Numbered from the stretch's first letter, positions 36,111 through 44,767 are shown. The stretch: DNA of 62,700 nt from Sulfuritalea sp. (GCF_017302275.1 NZ_JAFLDR010000023.1:1-62700), one strand, 5' to 3'. Numbers and translations: made by a program. The notes: generated from the sequence alone by a model not told the origin.

Positions 36111-37372
36111 GGCAATACTCCCAGGGCTTGATTCAGACGCGATATGGCTGCGGCACGGGCCACGCGCTGGCGATCGAGAAAGGCTTCGGCGTCGTAGGCG
36201 GCGGCGCGGATGCGCAGCAGCGTTGCTAGATCGGATTCGCCGAGCGAAAAAGCCTTTTCGGCCAGGCGCAAGTTTTCGGCGGAGAGCAAGCGGCGCTCTT
36301 GTGCCATGATGAGCTGTCGCTCCGATGACGCGAGGGTACGCTCCGCCCGTTCCGCGTCAAGTTGGGTACGGGTTTGGGCGCGTATCATTTCGGCATCGGC
36401 CTGGTCGGCGTCGGCCTTTGCTGCCGAAGTTTCGCGGCGAACCAGAGGCCCCGAGGAGAACGGAATTTTCAGGCGTATGCCCACCGTGTTGGCGTAGGGC
36501 TCGGCGAAATCGCCGCGCTCGCGCACCACGCGCAGCGCCAGCTCCGGCGCCGCACGGCGCGATTCATCAGCGACTGTCACCCTGGCGCGGGCGCTGCGAG
36601 TGGCAGCGGCAGCAGCGACAATCGATGGGTGGGCATCGGGCATACTCATAAGCCCGCCTGAACGGCGTAGCGTTGTCGGCACTTCTTCGCCCACATCCTG
36701 AGGCGCTACCGTACCTGTCAGCGTTCGTAATGCCTGTTCCGCCTGCAGCAGCGCCGTCTCGGTTTCGGCCTGCTCGGCACTCGCGGCAAGTACCTCGGCT
36801 TGCGCCAGATTGGCGTCGATGCGGGACAATTCGCCGACCGTGTAGCGGCGCCGCACATCAGCTTCCAGTGCCTGCGCAGTTGCAAGGCGACGAATCGCCA
36901 GCGCGTTGACATTACGCGCCGCCGCCAGCGACCACCAAGCCTCGCGCAACTCGCCTGCCAGCCCCCAGCGCAAGGCGGCGCGTTTTGCCGCCGCTTCTTC
37001 GACGCGGCTCGCCGCCTCCGCCTCGCGCGCGGCCTTTTGTCCAGGAAGCCACAGCGGCGCTGCGAGCTCGACTTCCCACTCTTGCCTACCCAGATTGCGG
37101 TTGTAGCGGTCATTCAGGCTACCAATTGCGACCGACGGCGGTTCCGGCGTGAGACCGGTGGCAACTTCCTGCGCGGCTCGCGCCTCAGCCTCGCGGGCGT
37201 CCAGTCCTGCCGCCTGCGGATGCAGTCGCCAGGCTTGCTCCAGCGCACGAGCCAAACCGGTCGAGGCAGACGGGGTATCGGCGGCCAGCGTCGGCAGGGC
37301 AAGCAGTAGCCCAATAGCGCATACGGCCATCCCCCGTTTCCAGCGGATTGACGTCATTTCCATATTGGGCAT
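36107..37372 (-). CDS. outer-membrane efflux factor of the third RND system
   Basis: 421 aa. Signal peptide MAVCAIGLLLALPTLAA within the first 35 residues; ATGs at 37372, 37363 and 37357 are all possible starts. TolC-like OEP repeats follow. First gene of the minus-strand operon OMF, 179-aa protein, adaptor, RND pump, 155-aa protein. The operon is divergent from the two-component genes. Confidence 0.87.
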   Translation of the reverse strand: MPNMEMTSIRWKRGMAVCAIGLLLALPTLAADTPSASTGLARALEQAWRLHPQAAGLDAREAEARAAQEVATGLTPEPPSVAIGSLNDRYNRNLGRQEWEVELAAPLWLPGQKAAREAEAASRVEEAAAKRAALRWGLAGELREAWWSLAAARNVNALAIRRLATAQALEADVRRRYTVGELSRIDANLAQAEVLAASAEQAETETALLQAEQALRTLTGTVAPQDVGEEVPTTLRRSGGLMSMPDAHPSIVAAAAATRSARARVTVADESRRAAPELALRVVRERGDFAEPYANTVGIRLKIPFSSGPLVRRETSAAKADADQADAEMIRAQTRTQLDAERAERTLASSERQLIMAQERRLLSAENLRLAEKAFSLGESDLATLLRIRAAAYDAEAFLDRQRVARAAAISRLNQALGVLP

Positions 37373-37480
37373 TCAGCTGCGATCAATGGACGATTCATGT
37401 TGGGGTTCCATGGAATCTTTGTTTAGACTTCGAGTAAGGCGCATTCTGATTAGGTCATTCCGTCAATTGGCTGACGCCCG

Positions 37481-37498
37481 GATTACATTTATGTAATC
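37481..37498. promoter_or_regulatory. perfect copper-box-like palindrome in divergent promoter
   Basis: GATTACATTTATGTAATC: 8-bp perfect arms, 2-nt centre. It lies 60 nt before the response-regulator ATG and 108 nt before the OMF gene of the third RND operon. A second inverted repeat CGTCA-N6-TGACG is next to it at 37461-37476. The position fits autoregulation plus control of the efflux operon. Confidence 0.72.
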
Positions 37499-37558
37499 TT
37501 TGAAGTCCATCGAATCCGTGCGCGCACAATCGCGCCATCAGCACTAGATGGAATCGCG

Positions 37559-38242
37559 ATGAAAATACTTCTTGTCGAAGATGAGCGGAAAACCGGCGAG
37601 TACGTCAAACAGGGTCTGGTCGAGGCGGGTTTCGTCGTCGATCTGGCACTCGATGGCGTAGACGGTCTGCATCTGGGCGAAACCGGAGACTACGATCTGG
37701 CGATACTCGACGTGATGCTGCCCAAACTGGATGGCTGGCAGGTACTCGCCGGCATTCGCCGCGTCAAGCGTGAATTGCCAGTACTATTTCTCACGGCCCG
37801 CGACCAGGTTGCGGATCGCGTAAAGGGATTCGAGCAAGGCGCCGACGATTACCTGGTGAAGCCCTTTGCCTTTGCCGAATTGCTGGCCCGGGTGCGTTCC
37901 CTGTTGCGTCGAGGGAGTCGCAGCAAGGAACCAGAGCAGATGCGGGTGGCGGATCTGGAACTCGATTTGCTGCGCCGCCGGGTAACCCGTGGTGGCCATC
38001 GCATCGACCTGACGGCCAAGGAATTCGCATTGCTCGAACTGCTGCTGCGCCGGCAGGGTGAGGTTCTTCCGCGTTCGCTGATCGCATCGCAGGTATGGGA
38101 CATGAATTTTGACAGTGACACCAACGTGATTGAAGTCGCAGTCAGGCGTCTTCGGGCAAAGATGGATGACGGATTCGAGCCTAAGCTCATCCGTACAGTG
38201 CGTGGTATGGGTTACGTGCTGGAGATGCCCGGATGCGATTGA
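37559..38242 (+). CDS. cusR: CusR/CopR-family response regulator
   Basis: 227 aa, OmpR/PhoB type. The receiver has E7/D8, phospho-Asp 51, Thr 79 and Lys 101, all canonical. The winged-helix half is [20 protein letters not shown]...[21 protein letters not shown]. It belongs to the IrlR/CusR/CopR heavy-metal group. The next gene overlaps by 10 nt. Its most likely targets are the ATTACA-N4-TGTAAT sites in this window. Confidence 0.92.
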   Translation: MKILLVEDERKTGEYVKQGLVEAGFVVDLALDGVDGLHLGETGDYDLAILDVMLPKLDGWQVLAGIRRVKRELPVLFLTARDQVADRVKGFEQGADDYLVKPFAFAELLARVRSLLRRGSRSKEPEQMRVADLELDLLRRRVTRGGHRIDLTAKEFALLELLLRRQGEVLPRSLIASQVWDMNFDSDTNVIEVAVRRLRAKMDDGFEPKLIRTVRGMGYVLEMPGCD

Positions 38243-39666
38243 GGGAGCAAAAGTCGATTACCTTTCGCCTGACACTGCTCTTCGCGTCCGCCTCGACAGT
38301 GGTTCTGCTGCTACTTGGATTCCTGATCGGCCGTTCGGTCGAGGAACATTTTGAAGAGCAGGACATGGAAGTACTCTCTGGCAAGTTGGAGCTTGCTCGG
38401 CATGCTCTTGAGAAAGTCCATACGAAAAAGGACCTGGACTCGCTTCCTCAACAGTTGGAGGACTCCTTGGTCGGACACCACGCGCTGGAGGTTCTCGTCG
38501 TAGCGCCGGACGGTCGAACTCTTTTTGCCACGACCGGTGCTGATTTTCCGCAAGGATTGCTTGACCGGCAGGTACTGGGTGTTCCCGCTCGCCCAACAGT
38601 CTGGAAATCAAAGCAGGGTAAACCTTTCCGAGGACTTGCCGCTCGGACGCAAACGGGCATCAGTGGCATCCCACCGGCTGTGGTTGCCGTGGCAACCGAT
38701 ATTACCCATCACGAGCACTTCATGAGTTCATTCCGAACCACCCTATGGTCCGTGGTGGTCCTGGCAGCTCTTCTGACGGGCTTACTTGGCTGGGCAGCCG
38801 TCCGGCGTGGGCTCGCGCCATTGCAGGCCATCAAACGTGAGGCTGCGGGGATTACTGCGCATCGCCTTGATGCCCGACTTCCTACCGACTCGATTCCAAC
38901 CGAACTGGCGGATCTTGCCGAAACTCTCAACGAGATGCTTGCCCGTCTGGAGAGTTCCTTTCAGCGACTGTCTGACTTTTCTTCGGACTTGGCCCATGAG
39001 TTGCGCACCCCCGTCAGCAATTTGCTGACGCAGACGCAGGTGACGCTGTCGAAGGCCAGGACGGAGGACGAGTACCGCGACATTCTCGCCTCCAATGTGG
39101 AGGAATTCGAGCGTCTGTCGCGCATGATTGCTGACATGCTCTTCCTCGCCAAGTCGGAAAATGACTTGATCATCCCCAACCGCGAGCCGGTCGATCTGGC
39201 CGTTGAGGCTGAGGGATTGCTCGAGTATTACGGAGTTCTCGCCGAAGAGAAGCGCATCAGGTTGGAGCGCGCCGGAAGCGGCATCGTATGGGGAGATCGC
39301 CTGATGATCAGGCGCGCTATCAGCAATCTGCTATCCAATGCCGTTCGCCACACGCCGGATGGTGGCCGCGTCACCGTTCGAGTGGACGACAGCGATCATA
39401 GGGTGGCGAAGCTTGTGGTCGAGAATACCGGGGATACCATTCCAGCGGAGCACATGGGGCGACTGTTCGATCGGTTTTATCGCGTCGATACTTCCCGCCA
39501 GTATCTTGGCGAAGGCGCGGGGCTGGGTCTGGCGATTACGCGCTCGATTGCCCGCGCTCACGATGGAGAGATCCTGGGACGATCGGACCACGGGATCACG
39601 GCTTTCGAGCTGATTTTGCCCTTCGGCCCACCGAATTCGGGTGAGCTCGCGGATGGTGTAAAGTAA
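38233..39666 (+). CDS. cusS: heavy-metal sensor histidine kinase (CusS/CopS family)
   Basis: 477 aa. TM1 at about 15-33, a periplasmic sensor domain of about 135 residues with some His (THHEHF, 158-163), TM2 at about 170-190 and HAMP. HisKA has His 255 in [10 protein letters not shown]. The ATPase domain has the N box ([14 protein letters not shown]), FDRFYRVD and GLGLAI. It partners the regulator it overlaps. Confidence 0.92.
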   Translation: MRLREQKSITFRLTLLFASASTVVLLLLGFLIGRSVEEHFEEQDMEVLSGKLELARHALEKVHTKKDLDSLPQQLEDSLVGHHALEVLVVAPDGRTLFATTGADFPQGLLDRQVLGVPARPTVWKSKQGKPFRGLAARTQTGISGIPPAVVAVATDITHHEHFMSSFRTTLWSVVVLAALLTGLLGWAAVRRGLAPLQAIKREAAGITAHRLDARLPTDSIPTELADLAETLNEMLARLESSFQRLSDFSSDLAHELRTPVSNLLTQTQVTLSKARTEDEYRDILASNVEEFERLSRMIADMLFLAKSENDLIIPNREPVDLAVEAEGLLEYYGVLAEEKRIRLERAGSGIVWGDRLMIRRAISNLLSNAVRHTPDGGRVTVRVDDSDHRVAKLVVENTGDTIPAEHMGRLFDRFYRVDTSRQYLGEGAGLGLAITRSIARAHDGEILGRSDHGITAFELILPFGPPNSGELADGVK

Positions 39667-39786
39667 AACGAGGCCGGTGGTCCCGATACATGAGTACGCT
39701 GAAATGCGAATGCTTGTGAGTTTGCTTAAGTAGTCGTAATGATGGTGCCTAAGCGGCGGCCTCATCGCCCACGGGACGTAGGTCAA

Positions 39787-39822
39787 TTAGGCCAGACGGA
39801 AAACGACTCCCGCCTGGCCTAA
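39787..39822. repeat. inverted repeat between convergent genes
   Basis: TTAGGCCAG and CTGGCCTAA, perfect 9-bp arms around an 18-nt loop, between the kinase stop and the convergent Cys-rich gene. No T-run, so a terminator function is uncertain. The rest of 39667-39865 holds nothing recognisable. Confidence 0.45.
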
Positions 39823-39865
39823 CCTCCATACGAATTGACCTTGTCGTTGCCCGTCCGGTGCCAAA

Positions 39866-40072
39866 TTATCTGTGCACCAATTCAGTCACGAGGGCGCAGC
39901 TGGTCTTTCTAGTCTGTTGGCAGTCGTCGCCATCGGGTGAATAGTCGAACGAGCATTGCCTAGACTGCAGCATCGTCCAGTCGTCGTCCGAATAGGCTTG
40001 GCGCGGCAGATTGGGCGGGAAGTATATGCAGCCAAAGCAAAGCTCCTGTGTCTCACCGGTTTTTTCGGACAT
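39866..40072 (-). CDS. small Cys-rich hypothetical protein
   Basis: 68 aa. The start MSEKTGE at 40072 overlaps the end of the TusA-like gene by 20 nt. Core LCFGCIYFPPNLPRQAY, then QCSFDY...DDCQQTRKTSC, 5-6 Cys in an even spacing that suggests a metal or disulfide fold. Last gene of the DsrE/TusA operon. No named family. Confidence 0.55.
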   Translation of the reverse strand: MSEKTGETQELCFGCIYFPPNLPRQAYSDDDWTMLQSRQCSFDYSPDGDDCQQTRKTSCALVTELVHR

Positions 40073-40292
40073 GGTAGCGCAGCACACCGCCTTCTTCGGT
40101 CATCGACAGCAAGCTTTGGCCCATACGTTCGCACCATGACGGGATGTCCTTGCGGGTGCCGACGTCGGTGGCGATGATTTCAAGGACATCGCCAATTGCC
40201 AGAGCCTTGATGGCCTTGTTGGTTTCCACCATCGGCATCGGGCAGCATTTCCCAGTGGTGTCGAGGGTCGAAGTTACCTGCGTTTCGCTCAT
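40053..40292 (-). CDS. tusA: TusA-family sulfur carrier protein
   Basis: 79 aa. GKCCPMPMVETNKAIKAL carries the catalytic Cys-Pro of TusA, and DIPSWCERMGQSLL is typical of the fold. TusA proteins relay persulfide sulfur in tRNA thiolation or sulfur oxidation. It lies 11 nt after the DsrE-like gene. This is an accessory TusA in a regulated operon rather than the housekeeping one, by context. Confidence 0.85.
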   Translation of the reverse strand: MSETQVTSTLDTTGKCCPMPMVETNKAIKALAIGDVLEIIATDVGTRKDIPSWCERMGQSLLSMTEEGGVLRYHVRKNR

Positions 40293-40303
40293 GGCGGGGC
40301 TCC

Positions 40304-40720
40304 TCAGAAGTATTGGTAGTGGTCTGCCTTGGCTGCCTTTTCGTTTAGGAACCAGGCGGCGCCGACGATACCTTCCGCTTCGGGGATCAGGTTGCCTTCA
40401 TTCACCCCAAAGATGGCGCCCGCCAGGCTACATGCATAGAAGTTCACGCAGCCTGTTCCCTTGAGGGCCTTGATGATGTCGTAGACCTCGGGTGGCAGTC
40501 CCGCCTTGGCTACGCCTTCGCGCACCATCGCCTCCTCGGCGGCGTGCCGTCCGTCGATGCGGAGCGCGGCGGCACCCTCGGCCGTCAGTGCCTTGACGGC
40601 CCAATTGACGAACAGCATATCGACCTGGGTACCCTCCGAAGCGGTCAGATAAGCAAAAGCAAGCGGCGTCAGGATCTTGTCGTACGAGTCGTCGCGAACC
40701 ACGATAGCCATGGATTTCAT
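40304..40720 (-). CDS. DsrE/F-like protein
   Basis: 138 aa. A DsrE/F-like alpha/beta fold with GTQVDMLFVNWAV and a conserved Cys region GTGCVNFYACSLAGAIFG. Members act as sulfur transfer or sensing proteins and often pair with TusA. First gene of the operon, just downstream of the TetR gene. A TetR operator lies between them. Confidence 0.82.
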   Translation of the reverse strand: MKSMAIVVRDDSYDKILTPLAFAYLTASEGTQVDMLFVNWAVKALTAEGAAALRIDGRHAAEEAMVREGVAKAGLPPEVYDIIKALKGTGCVNFYACSLAGAIFGVNEGNLIPEAEGIVGAAWFLNEKAAKADHYQYF

Positions 40721-40734
40721 GTTGTGTCTCCTTA

Positions 40735-40750
40735 GAATGAATGTTCGTTC
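40735..40750. promoter_or_regulatory. TetR-type operator upstream of the dsrE-tusA operon
   Basis: GAATGAATGTTCGTTC, a near-perfect inverted repeat (GAATGAA / TTCGTTC), 15 nt before the DsrE-like start. The same sequence with one change lies at 41389 in the tetR promoter. Confidence 0.65.
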
Positions 40751-40780
40751 GAATTGAAGGTAAAAAAATACGGCCCGAGA

Positions 40781-41371
40781 TCAGGCCGCCACACTACGCC
40801 AGGCACACTCCCAGACAGACTCCATCTTGTCGGGAAGCGGCTGGGCGAGAACACCATCGAGCCGTGCCGTGATGAGGCGAATGGCGCCTCCGAACAGGCA
40901 CGACGTTGCAACCATTACATCGATTTTGCGAATTTCCCCCTGGGTTATTCCGTTCTTGACAAATTCCCGCATGGTTTCAAACGGCTTGGATGAACACACG
41001 GGACGCTCGGAAGGAAGAAACTCCCGATGCTTGGCGTAAAGCATGAAGTCCATCGCCTCGCGATTCGACTCCGTCAGTTCAAACAACATTGCCATTACTG
41101 CGTGACAACGATCATGGGCCGTTGCATGTCGTTGAGCGATTCGGCCCAGTTCCCCCTGCAGTCCCTCCATTAGACCCAAATAGAGCGCACGGGCGACGTC
41201 TTCCTTGTCTTTGAAGTAGTGATAGATCGAACCAACGCTGACCTGTGCCGCTCGGGCGATGTCGGGCACCGACGTGTTGAAGTAGCCCCGCTGGGTGAAC
41301 AGAACCAGGGATGCGCCAAGAACCTTCTCTCTGATTTGTCCTGGTGGAACGTTCGTGGGTGTGCGAGGCAT
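40781..41371 (-). CDS. TetR-family repressor of the dsrE-tusA operon
   Basis: 196 aa. N-terminal HTH SVPDIARAAQVSVGSIYHYFKDKEDV is classic TetR. The C-terminal ligand domain has a Cys (SLFGGAIRL region, CSSKPF). It is transcribed in the same direction as and just upstream of the DsrE-like gene. Matching operators in both promoters indicate autorepression and control of the sulfur-transfer genes. The ligand is unknown. Confidence 0.85.
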   Translation of the reverse strand: MPRTPTNVPPGQIREKVLGASLVLFTQRGYFNTSVPDIARAAQVSVGSIYHYFKDKEDVARALYLGLMEGLQGELGRIAQRHATAHDRCHAVMAMLFELTESNREAMDFMLYAKHREFLPSERPVCSSKPFETMREFVKNGITQGEIRKIDVMVATSCLFGGAIRLITARLDGVLAQPLPDKMESVWECAWRSVAA

Positions 41372-41388
41372 AACCTAATTCTTATATC

Positions 41389-41404
41389 GAATGAATGTTC
41401 ATTT
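41389..41404. promoter_or_regulatory. TetR-type operator in tetR promoter
   Basis: GAATGAATGTTCATTT, sharing 14 of 16 bases with the 40735 site. It sits 18 nt before the tetR ATG, in an AT-rich promoter. Bases 41405-41595 hold no gene. Confidence 0.65.
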
Positions 41405-41595
41405 TAACGGGGCTCACAACTTTGTCTACGGGCACGTAACAATGTCACAGACAGAACCATGCGATCGTTTGTGTGAGGCGATTGAGTGTCGAATTCAAAA
41501 GCATCCTCATTCAGGTCTGGTTTCTTGCCCGCGGTTTGAGCGGGACGTAACAACAAATAGGCCATGGTGTTTCTCTTTGGTACGTAGGTAGCCGA

Positions 41596-42438
41596 TTAGC
41601 CTTCCGCCCTCGGCAAGTCGGCGGCGCGAACAGCACGCAGCACTTCCCGAAAGACGTCATCGAACGGTGGCAGATGGTTCATCTGGTGGGTGAGACGGGC
41701 GGCCCAGAGCCGCCGTAGACGATCTTCCTTGGCGGCGATTGCCTGCTCCATGCCGGCAATGACGCGTTGCCGCAATGCCAACTTGGCATCGAGTTCGGCA
41801 CGCATCTCCGCAACGCGCATGTTGGTGGAGCCGAACAGATACCAGAGGTCATACAAGTCACGTGGCTCGTTGCGTGCCCGATCGCTCAGGGCCAGCAGCT
41901 TTTCAACCGCGATCTCCTCGATGGCGTAGACCTTCACGGTCGGCCCCTCGGGCAAGTCATCAAAGCTGTCGTAGGTACGCTGAATCGGGCGATCTTGCAG
42001 AGGGAAGCACAAGACTTCGTTGATCGTGATGTCAACCTTTACATCGTTTGCGGCGGGCAGTGGCCCCTGATAGCGCAGGTAGAAGGTGTGGCTGTTCTGG
42101 TGGCCGTGGCGGTCTTCGCGGTCAAAAGCGATCCGCAGGCCCGAGTCGGCTTCAACGGTGGCGAAGATTTCGTTCAGCTCCGCCAGGATCTTTTCGAGGG
42201 TGATCGGACGGATCAAGGTGAAATCCAGGTCTTCCGAAAACCGGTAGTCCTCAAACCAGCAGCGTCGCAGGGCCGTGCCACCTTTGAAGGCCAATACCTC
42301 GCGTAATGGATGGCCTGCCAATCCGGTCAGGAACCAGGCCAGTACGTAGTCGCGTTCGATGACAGCCTCGGGAATGCGCCGCCCGCCAGCGGTCATCAGC
42401 GTGTTCGAGATCAGGGAAATGTTGCGTTGGGGAATCAT
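41596..42438 (-). CDS. abiEii: AbiEii-type nucleotidyltransferase toxin
   Basis: 280 aa from the ATG at 42438, which shares one base with the antitoxin stop (TGATG). Motifs FKGGTALRRCW and SEDLDFTL are the nucleotidyltransferase GS...DxD core of AbiEii, and VEKLLALSDRARNEPRDLYDLW is the conserved downstream motif. Type IV toxin-antitoxin and phage-defence systems of this class are known; here it may also stabilise the island. Confidence 0.9.
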   Translation of the reverse strand: MIPQRNISLISNTLMTAGGRRIPEAVIERDYVLAWFLTGLAGHPLREVLAFKGGTALRRCWFEDYRFSEDLDFTLIRPITLEKILAELNEIFATVEADSGLRIAFDREDRHGHQNSHTFYLRYQGPLPAANDVKVDITINEVLCFPLQDRPIQRTYDSFDDLPEGPTVKVYAIEEIAVEKLLALSDRARNEPRDLYDLWYLFGSTNMRVAEMRAELDAKLALRQRVIAGMEQAIAAKEDRLRRLWAARLTHQMNHLPPFDDVFREVLRAVRAADLPRAEG

Positions 42439-43274
42439 CAGCCAAGCCTCACGGCATCCAGTTCTTCGGGAGTCACGTTGAGCTGGAGCCGCCAACGTGA
42501 AAGGAATGCCCCCTCGGCGGGGAGTAGTGGATCAAGGCGCTGGTAAGTTGCCGTCAGCATGCAGCGCAATGGTTCCAGCGCCGGAGCATCGGCCAAGCCG
42601 TAGTGTTCCAGCAAGTAGCCGAGGCGGCGCACGACGGCACCAATGCCGAGGCGTCGTGCGTAGTCCACCAGCCGTTCGACTTTCAGTACGTCTCGCTTCA
42701 TCCACAGGCCCTTGGCGACTTCGGTAACGCCACCGGCAAATGCCGGGTGTCGGAGACCATCGATGATGGTGCGCTCCATGTCGCTGATCATCACGAAGCG
42801 TTCCTTGTCGACCCAATGCTTCATGACCCCGAATTCTTGTTCCGCTGCGATGTGGATAAACCGAAAGTCATAGCCACCCACCGTCTGCGGACGCACGCGC
42901 CGCGTACATGACACATACACGGTGAAGTTCGGCTGCGTCACCATGCGGTGCAGTTCAAACGCAGTACCGTGCGACAGGAAGTAGGGCGCTGTACCAGCGA
43001 GTTCGCGCGCGATCAGGTACGGGCTGCCGATGTGCTCTGTGGCCCGGCCAAGTTCGAAGGGCACGAGGTTGTACAGACCGGGCTTCAGTCGCGTCACCAA
43101 GCCGCGCTGCTGGGCTTTGTGCACGAGATTGCGCGCCGATGCAGCCGACAGGCCGGTGATCGATTCCACATCGGCCAAGGTGAACATGGACCGGTGCAGC
43201 TCATTCAACTCAGTGAATAGCTGCGCTGCCCGTGGGCCTAGCGTCTTCGTTTGCAAGTGATACTTAGCGCTCAA
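42438..43274 (-). CDS. abiEi: AbiEi-type antitoxin/repressor
   Basis: 278 aa. An N-terminal winged helix (LADVESITGLSAASARNLVHKAQQRGLV...KPGLYNLVP) is followed by the AbiEi C-terminal domain (ISDMERTIIDGLRHP). Antitoxins of this family bind inverted repeats in their own promoter; one is present at 43338-43360. Confidence 0.88.
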   Translation of the reverse strand: MSAKYHLQTKTLGPRAAQLFTELNELHRSMFTLADVESITGLSAASARNLVHKAQQRGLVTRLKPGLYNLVPFELGRATEHIGSPYLIARELAGTAPYFLSHGTAFELHRMVTQPNFTVYVSCTRRVRPQTVGGYDFRFIHIAAEQEFGVMKHWVDKERFVMISDMERTIIDGLRHPAFAGGVTEVAKGLWMKRDVLKVERLVDYARRLGIGAVVRRLGYLLEHYGLADAPALEPLRCMLTATYQRLDPLLPAEGAFLSRWRLQLNVTPEELDAVRLG

Positions 43275-43307
43275 TTAGCGTCCATAAAAGAAACGTATTG
43301 TGTAGCA

Positions 43308-43336
43308 AATATAACATTTACGATACTAAGAGGCAA
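43308..43336 (-). promoter_or_regulatory. sigma-70-like promoter of abiE
   Basis: Minus strand TTGCCT (-35, 43331-43336) and TATATT (-10, 43308-43313) separated by 17 nt, 34 nt before the antitoxin ATG. Confidence 0.6.
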
Positions 43337-43337
43337 G

Positions 43338-43360
43338 TTTGTCCCTCATTGGGGGACAAA
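43338..43360. promoter_or_regulatory. inverted repeat, likely AbiEi operator
   Basis: TTTGTCCC and GGGACAAA, perfect 8-bp arms, 7-nt spacer, next to the -35 box. Bases 43361-43619 to the right hold no gene I can support. Confidence 0.6.
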
Positions 43361-43619
43361 TTAAGCGTGGAATATAACCTTGCCATTTCTGATCGAGCGG
43401 GCTGTGGCATAGTGCGGCGGTGTGCCGTCGTGACTCTAATGCCGAGGAATCGTCGATCCGAGAATTCGCTAAGTTTGAGCTGCGACTGGAAAGACAACTG
43501 TGAAAGAACTGTACGGCATGACGCGGTAAAACTAGTGATAAGGCGGTTTGCGAGAGCGCCTGGTTGATAAAAAGTTACATATAATCAAGGCCTACTTTAT
43601 TCAGAAAACTCGCTGATCC

Positions 43620-43666
43620 GCCTTCTAAGCCGGGGGTAACAGGTTCGAGTCCTGTCGGGCGGGCCA
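43620..43666 (+). other. 3' fragment of tRNA-Arg(TCT), putative attachment-site copy and island end
   Basis: 47 nt reading as the 3' side of a tRNA: anticodon loop CTTCTAA (43622-43628, anticodon TCT), stem GCCGG, variable region, T arm ACAGG-TTCGAGT-CCTGT (43639-43655), acceptor CGGGCGG, then G and encoded CCA ending at 43666. The 5' side of the anticodon stem does not pair (TCCGC versus the required CCGGC), and no D arm or 5' acceptor strand is present. This is the pattern left at the distal end of an element integrated into a tRNA gene. Confidence 0.82.
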
Positions 43667-43681
43667 CCTACCAGGAAAATC

Positions 43682-44143
43682 ATGAACATGACTCGCTTTG
43701 CGGGAATCGAGGATGCCCGGTCCAGATTGGGCCAGGAAATCGGCGTCAGCGACTGGATGCTGATCGACCAGGCGCGGGTCAATGCCTTTGCCGAGGTGAC
43801 GGGCGACCGGCAATGGATTCATGTCGACGTCGAACGGGCGAGCCGCGAATCTCCGTTCGGCGGCCCGATCGCCCACGGCTACCTGACGGTATCGCTGCTG
43901 GCCAAGTTTGCCCAGGAATGCATTGCCGTCGACGGGGTCAAGCTGGCAGTGAACTACGGCCTCAATCGTGTGCGCTTTGCGGCGCCGGTAAGGGTTGGCA
44001 GCCGGGTGCGTGCGCGTTTTGTTCTGGTCGGCGTGGAAGATATCGCCGGTGGAGCGCAAATGCTCTGGCAGGCCACCGTCGAGATCGAAGGTGGTCCCAA
44101 GCCGGCATGCGTCGCGGAGATGGTCACGCGCTGGTATTTCTGA
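43682..44143 (+). CDS. MaoC/NodN-like dehydratase
   Basis: 153 aa. A hotdog fold with the hydratase motif FAEVTGDRQWIHVDVERA...SPFGGPIAHGYLTVSLL (Asp and His catalytic pair). Such enzymes hydrate enoyl-CoA or related thioesters. It begins 16 nt after the tRNA fragment and is the first gene of the chromosomal backbone. Confidence 0.85.
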   Translation: MNMTRFAGIEDARSRLGQEIGVSDWMLIDQARVNAFAEVTGDRQWIHVDVERASRESPFGGPIAHGYLTVSLLAKFAQECIAVDGVKLAVNYGLNRVRFAAPVRVGSRVRARFVLVGVEDIAGGAQMLWQATVEIEGGPKPACVAEMVTRWYF

Positions 44144-44167
44144 TCCGACGCAAGCATCCTCGGCGCA

Positions 44168-44767
44168 ATGGATACCGCAAAGGCGCCTGCCTACCTGTGC
44201 ATTGCCCGGCATGGGGAAACCGACTGGAACATCGCCGGTATTCTCCAAGGCTGGATCGACGTTGAAATCAACGACCGCGGACGCCGGCAGGCCTACGAGC
44301 TGGTTGCGGCTTTTTCCGGGGCAGGCTTTTCACATGTGTACTCCAGCACGCTGGCTCGCGCGCTGGAAACAGCGAGGATAGTCGCGCGATCGTTGGGCTT
44401 GCCCGCGCCGCATTGCCATGTGGGCCTGAAGGAGAGGAATTTTGGCGAGATCCAGGGTGTTCCCAAGGCCGAACTGGCAGAGCTGAACCCGGTGTTGTTG
44501 CAGCAGATCATGAAACGCAATCCGGCGATTTCGTGCGAGCAGGGTGAGTCCATGGACGCCTTTGCCGACCGTGTCTTGTCGGCGATCGTCGACATCGGCG
44601 AACGTCATCGCGGGCAGCGCGTGCTGGTGATCACCCACGGTTGGGTGATGGATGTAGTCACTCGGCATATCGCCGGATTGCCGCGCAGCGCGATACTTAA
44701 CATGAAGCGCAAGAACGGGGAGTCGGTCTGGCTGGAAGTGAATGGGGAGGCGATACGGCCGCTGTGA
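44168..44767 (+). CDS. histidine phosphatase family protein
   Basis: 199 aa. CIARHGETDWNIAGILQGW holds the phosphorylated His (RHGE), and VLVITHGWVMDVVTRH the second catalytic His. It resembles phosphoglycerate-mutase-like or alpha-ribazole phosphatases (CobC/GpmB). The substrate is not determined. It follows the MaoC gene by 24 nt. Bases 44768-44921 hold no other gene. Confidence 0.85.
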   Translation: MDTAKAPAYLCIARHGETDWNIAGILQGWIDVEINDRGRRQAYELVAAFSGAGFSHVYSSTLARALETARIVARSLGLPAPHCHVGLKERNFGEIQGVPKAELAELNPVLLQQIMKRNPAISCEQGESMDAFADRVLSAIVDIGERHRGQRVLVITHGWVMDVVTRHIAGLPRSAILNMKRKNGESVWLEVNGEAIRPL

